This document shows positions 59,223 to 64,000 of a stretch of DNA of 64,000 nt, in pieces. Under the pieces are notes generated by a model, which ran no database searches, had not been told where the DNA came from, and was given only the letters and a program-made list of their open reading frames with translations. Position numbers and translations under genes: made by a program. How positions within the stretch are numbered: position 1 is the stretch's first letter; each line of letters begins with the position of its first letter. The DNA is taken from the NCBI GenBank assembly GCA_001414345.1, contig LLCB01000001.1, forward strand, positions 682,001-746,000. The letters are read 5' to 3'. The DNA is from Hymenoscyphus infarciens. Taxonomy: Eukaryota > Ascomycota > Leotiomycetes > Helotiales > Helotiaceae.

Positions 59223-61505
59223 CTTGAGTTTTAATGATCTCCCAAGATGAGTGGTTGACGCGCCTTCAAAGCTCCCCAGGCGTCCTCAGAGCTCTGAACT
59301 TTGTATGCGCATGCGATTGTGTCGTATTGGATTAGCTGGTCTCGTAGATTTTGTTTCAATTCGGTCGTCAAAGCAAAGGCATAACCGGCCCTTCACAAAA
59401 TCGGCGCAAGCAATTTGAGGCTGCGATTGGGGTTGTGAGGTTGTGAATTTGCGGGGAGGAGCAGTGGGAAATTCTTATCGTAGCCTTGCGCGCGTGTACG
59501 GCGGGTCTACGGCGGCCGGAAATGACGCAGAACCTAATCATGTAAACTTTTGTGAAAAAGCGACAGTAAACATTTTTCCCCCTAACACTCCAGTAAGAGT
59601 CTCTAATGAGATATCCATTTATTAAAGTCTTCTAGCATATTTATTTATCTTATTCTTAGTTTTTAGTATAACCTATTTTTCTCAAGCATACAAGACACAA
59701 TAACAGAAACTGTTACAATTTTAAGCCTGGTTTAATATTCTAGATTGTCTTAGGTTACTTACTATTAAGTCACTTTATACTAGAAAAGGAAAAAATCGGA
59801 TTTCAAATCAGGCACAACTTCTACAACAACAACGTAATCAAAATAAACAAGACCTGATAAAAGTACCAACAAGGTTATTCAGACCCTTCCTTTATATGAA
59901 AAAGCCTCATATTTTTCAATATTATATAGAGTATAGAGTTCTTCTTTAAGTGGCCGTTGTACAAAGTAGCGTTTCCACCCTAAGATCATTCAACCCAGCT
60001 TCACAACGAACTTCCAAACAACCCATTTCAACCCATTTCAACCCAGGAACTAGCCAGTCAATCACCATTCTTTACAGTATATTTCAACTAGTCCACGCGT
60101 TCCAACACCCACTAACACCTAGACATATTTTCCATCCCGCTACACATACTACCTAGATGCCAAAAGTAAACCATAAGTCGCAAAAAAAAAAAAACAAATA
60201 CAAATCCCAAGCTTCAAAACCCCTCTCTCAGTACAGTCACCCTCTCAACTCTCTTAGAGTATCTAACCTATACGGCACTTCAGACGAAATCGCCACGTAG
60301 AGAAGGAGTTAAGGTAAGTAAGTGTATAGTTATTATTTTGTTACGTATCGTAATTTGTACAGCAGTTTCCTCAACTGTAAACCGGAATTCTAGGGAGTAA
60401 GTAAGTATAGAAGGAAAGAAGGAAGGAAGGAAGGAATACTCTGTAAGAAGCTTCGTTGCACATCGCACCTATTTAACAAGCTGTAGAATGCCTAGACTGA
60501 TGTAAGATGTACGCAGTCAGGTTGTTCAGCAGTCTCTATCCAGACTAGAGACTTCACAGACTATATATACCCCGTAAGAGTAATTTTGTTGCACAGCTAT
60601 ACATCGCACTTTTTTCAAGCAATTGGTCAACGGCCTGTTCGTAGAGTGTTCAGAGTGTATACAGTTGTTTACATGCTAGGGCTTGAGATCTAGCTTTTCA
60701 AGCTTTTACAGTGTGGTCGTAGGTAATTGACATACCGAGTCCTGAGGTGGTTCTACTTTAGCGATCTTTCGTGATGAACAAAAGTAGCTCACCTGGGCTG
60801 GTTTTCGGAGTTTCATTACCGTAGGTAAGCTATTTTAGATACGGGGTCCTGCAGGTGGGTTACCGTTACCTAGTTGTACCACACTGTGGAGGCAGGAGCG
60901 GCCTTGTAAAGTTTCCCACTTGACCTTCTCACTAGGTACCTAGCCTCTCCCGCTTCACCTCAACCAGTTTATCACAGAGCTCTCAATGGATCATCATCTA
61001 AAAGAATTAAGAATTCATTCCCACACTCCCCATCCCCTCACTATAAACCAATCTACAAAAACCAACCCAGAAGCTAGCTAGGCCCTGCCAAAATCGCTTC
61101 CTAAAAAGGTATTCCCAAAAAAAAATTAAAAAAATTTCCGGTTGCATCAGATAACCACCTCAGCCAACCCAACCCAGTTCATCCCATCATCCCATCATCC
61201 CATCATCCCATCATCCCATCATCCCATCATCCAAAAATCATGAAACTCCAATCGGCAGCGGCAGTTCTGTTTTTCCCATCCATCCATCCATCCATCCATC
61301 CATCCAAACCAAGTCCTACTCCAAGCAAACGCAACGCATGCTCCAACAATTCGAAAAACAAGGTTTGTACATCCAATACAACGCGTATATACACTCCAGT
61401 CGCCGAGTCGCAAATTTTGTAACTCCCAACATCCGATCATCCCCTCCCACCCTCTCTTCAGTCTCCCCAGCTGCATCCCCTCCACAGCTTCTCATTGCCC
61501 AACCC
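59223..61505. other. 2.3-kb intergenic region with microsatellites
   Basis: Holds the promoter of the Myb-like gene and the 3' flank of the next gene. Microsatellites: GAAG/AAGG near 60410-60435, an 8-bp unit CCCATCAT at about 61183-61231 and CATC at 61279-61306. No gene is supported; open frames are short and span repeats. Confidence 0.5.
61183..61306. repeat. CCCATCAT and CATC microsatellites
   Basis: About six copies of the 8-bp unit CCCATCAT, then about seven copies of CATC after a 47-bp spacer. Both lie just downstream of the minus-strand gene's stop codon. Confidence 0.9.
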
Positions 61506-64000
61506 CTAAAACATCCCCGCGAACTTCTCCATATCCAGCACCACAGTCCTCTGCCCCCCCTCCGGCGGCTTAGGCGCCGTCCTCGGCCTATCAAACTCAA
61601 CCCACTCCCTCTCTGCCTCCTCCCTCCTCGCATCGCTAGCCTTCCTAACATTAAGAGGAGCCGGCGCAGCCGATTTCCTCATCTCACTCCCAATACTCCC
61701 CGTCGCCAATCCATTCACATTCATCTCGGTGCCCACAAAACTCGTGGGGCTCATAGGTACCGCAGTTCCAGGGCTGACAAGACTCCTAGGGTTCGCACTA
61801 TCCACAGGATTCATGCTCGAATCCCGAAAACTCAAATCAATAATGGCGAAACCCAAAGCATCGAGTTTCGTACTGACATCCGCCGTATCATCAATCCGAT
61901 CCACCATCTTCCCCGGACTCTTCGGTGGCATCCCTCCCAATCCCCTCGGAGGAATATTCGCAGGTAGTGGGGGTAAAGGCGGTAAATCATCTCCAGGTTG
62001 TGGTGTTCTAGCATTCAGTGCCGTAAGACTTTTCTTCAATACCGGTCTCTTTTCACTCGCCGTCGATGTGTCCACCGTCGACATCGCTCTCTCTCTATTG
62101 AAAGGATCGATATCGGGATTTTTATCGGTTGTGAATGCGCGGTCGCCCTCGGAAGAGGAGCGGGCGTATGTAGGTGTATTAGTTGGTCCAATAGAAGGTT
62201 TCCTCCTCAGCAGAAAATTGCTAATACTCCTCTTTCTCTTCAGGCCCTCGACAGGTGAAGAGTCGCCGGGTTGTGATTGAAATGCTCTCGTGAGGAAGTC
62301 AAATTGTGTCTGGAAGTGGCCCTTTTTCGCACCTGTCGTGTCATCTGGTGGATTTCGAGAATCTTTCGAATCAAGTTTAGTGATTGGGGTAGTGGGACTA
62401 CTTTCAATCGTTGAGCGTTTTCGGCGCATGTCGGGGTCGCCAAGAGGACTTGGGTTTGAGGGGGCGTAATCTTTGGGCGGAGGGATGGTTATGGAGAGGG
62501 GTGATTGTTTGGTGAGAATTCCTTTGCGATATGCTGAGAGACTGTTTGTTGTTGCCTTGATGCCACCAGAATTCGCAAAGCGCTCTCGAAATGATAAAGA
62601 CGAGAAGCTTTTGGTTGGCTCTGATTGTATGGAGGATGTCGCGGGGACTGGTGATTCAGAAATGTCCTTGTCAAATACAATGCCGGGACCTGCTTTTTTG
62701 GTGTCATTGTCGAGAGCAAAACCAGGGCTTTTCGGAGGCGCAAAAGTTCCCGCCCAACCATCTACACTTGTATTCGCGCTGCTCGCTGTTTGTGGTCGAT
62801 CACTGTAAGAAGCACTGATAGTGCGAGAGTGTCGTGATGAAGCCGCATCGTGAAAGTACTCAATTCCTTCCACAGCTTTCGCCTCGCTAATCATAGTATC
62901 GGCTAGTGAAATATACTCCTCGAGGTGCCTTCTCGTTTCCGACCAGCTGTGTTTTGCCTTTGGCTCCAACAACTGCTCGATAAATTCTTTCACAATAACA
63001 GTACCGCTAGCTTCCACTGCCAGAATGTGGCGATAGAAAGTTGCTCGGTATTTGTTGAAGGCCTTGATATCAACTTTATCATTGGGCATTTCTTTCATGG
63101 CTGGTGGGAACAGAGTGTTAAGCATGGCAAGTACGTTGGGTTTGTAGAAAGGTGTCGATTGTAACTCGTGCGCCATGGTCTAAAACATAGTAAGCATTTC
63201 CCCCAAAACACGAATCAAGACGACAAACCCATATCCGAAGATCAACAAAACACGCAGCAAAGGATGACTCGATTGTAAGCTCCTGTTTCTGAACAGCCGA
63301 AACCCATCTGTACGCCTCCGGTTCTTCAAAGAGGATGGTCTGCCAATTGTTCTTACTTATTCCAAGTCGAAGTGCAGCTTCTCGTAACGCAGTTCGTCGC
63401 GTACATTCAAGATCTCGAAGATAATCCAGGCATGTCAGGGCTTGGCTGAAATCGGCTTTGGTGTAGTCCTCCAAGAAAACTTTATTCAGGCAAACATTTC
63501 GAATGAAGTGTGTTGGGAAGCCCGAAGTTCGGCGACCAAAATTCGATGAAGCATCATCCGCGAGGCCAATATCAAAAAAAAGTTCATGATTGGAGTCGAT
63601 GAATCGATCGAATTCAAATTTCTGAGGGTGTTTAGAATGCCGTGACAGTTCATCGATTTCCGTAACCTCTGATATATTTCCCAGATTCCCACTGATCTCC
63701 TTTGCTTCCTTTACTGCTGGTTCGCTCGTCTGTTCCGATGGGGGTAATGATGTGAGAAACTGTATTATGAGTTTTCCTTTTGGCTCATATTGCCACCATT
63801 CATGCGCCTGCTTGAGGGTAGGGAGTTGGTGTCCTATAATATCTTCGTGTTAGTGTGATTTCCATGATTATATATTTGCTTTTTCGTACCCGCATTGAAC
63901 GTGAACATTATCCGTAAGGGGAGTTCATTTGAAGGTTCTGTTTCCAAGATGTGGTGTAGAATCCAAGGGAATGATGATGCTTGCTTTTCCATCAAGGTCT
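61506..64000 (-). CDS. conserved fungal protein of unknown function, 3' part
   Basis: Minus-strand gene running off the right edge. Exons visible: 63890 to beyond 64000, 63229-63833 and 61506-63179, with introns of 56 and 49 bp. At least 795 residues are present. The first part is helical and domain-like (SSFPWILHHILETEPSNELP, ADFSQALTCLDYLRDLECTR, EEPEAYRWVSAVQKQE, then PFYKPNVLAMLNTLFPP and FNKYRATFYRHILAVEASG). The C-terminal half is low complexity, Ser/Pro-rich, with a poly-Pro segment (DDLPPLPPLPANIPP) and a charged end. The 49-bp intron is inferred from frame and GT..AG ends; the join RIW to TMAHEL is plausible but less certain than the others. I do not recognise the family. The long Ser/Pro tail suggests phospho-regulation, which is inference. 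Confidence 0.78.

Noticed and set aside
61219..61485. 88-codon minus-strand frame
   Set aside because: Spans the CATC/CCCATCAT microsatellites (it reads GWMDGWMDGWE), so it is a repeat artefact.
1..64000. tRNA, rRNA or other structured RNA genes
   Set aside because: I scanned for a GGTTCRANYCC-type box B with acceptor pairing and for rRNA-like blocks and found nothing convincing by eye; a tRNAscan/Rfam run would be decisive.

Overview
The window is chromosomal DNA of a filamentous ascomycete (Pezizomycotina). The genes have short introns, mostly 49-66 bp, with GT..AG ends and CTNAC-type branch sites. The intergenic DNA carries strong signs of repeat-induced point mutation (RIP). A Leotiomycetes/Helotiales origin is my guess from overall gene and genome style, not something I can prove.

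Layout. 0.4-8.0 kb is a normal gene block: a mitochondrial pyruvate dehydrogenase kinase (minus), a Bzz1-type F-BAR/C1/SH3 protein (minus) and a Dbp5-type DEAD-box helicase (plus), the last two sharing a divergent promoter. 8.2-12.8 kb is AT-rich debris: an unresolved RIP-degraded stretch, then a decayed gene interrupted by two terminal-inverted-repeat elements. 13.2-14.6 kb holds a broken STAND/NACHT gene and 17.0-17.5 kb a broken small secreted protein gene. 17.7-21.4 kb returns to intact genes: a free-methionine-R-sulfoxide reductase, an Rpa43-like RNA polymerase I subunit and a membrane J-domain protein.

21.7-49.6 kb is one 28-kb AT-rich block with no intact gene. It consists of nested, RIP-mutated LTR retrotransposons: an ~8-kb plus-strand chromovirus (Ty3/gypsy); a 5.8-kb minus-strand Ty3/gypsy element inserted inside its 3' LTR, with a clear 5-bp target duplication; a third minus-strand Ty3/gypsy relic split by a 1.2-kb non-autonomous LTR element; and two further related non-autonomous LTR elements. 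LTR ends that should be TG..CA are mostly TA..TA, exactly what RIP would do. 49.6-52.3 kb is a pseudogene with many in-frame stops.

53.3-64.0 kb is a second normal block: a giant Myb/SANT protein (TTF1/Reb1-like) and the 3' part of a conserved fungal protein of unknown function that runs off the right edge.

The intact genes are unrelated housekeeping functions (mitochondrial metabolism, actin/endocytosis, mRNA export, redox repair, rRNA transcription, chaperone), so no operon-like cooperation is expected. Two polymerase-I-related candidates (Rpa43-like and TTF1/Reb1-like) lie on the same contig, probably by chance. I did not find a convincing new gene system. The most informative structures are the nested transposons and the way RIP has marked them.
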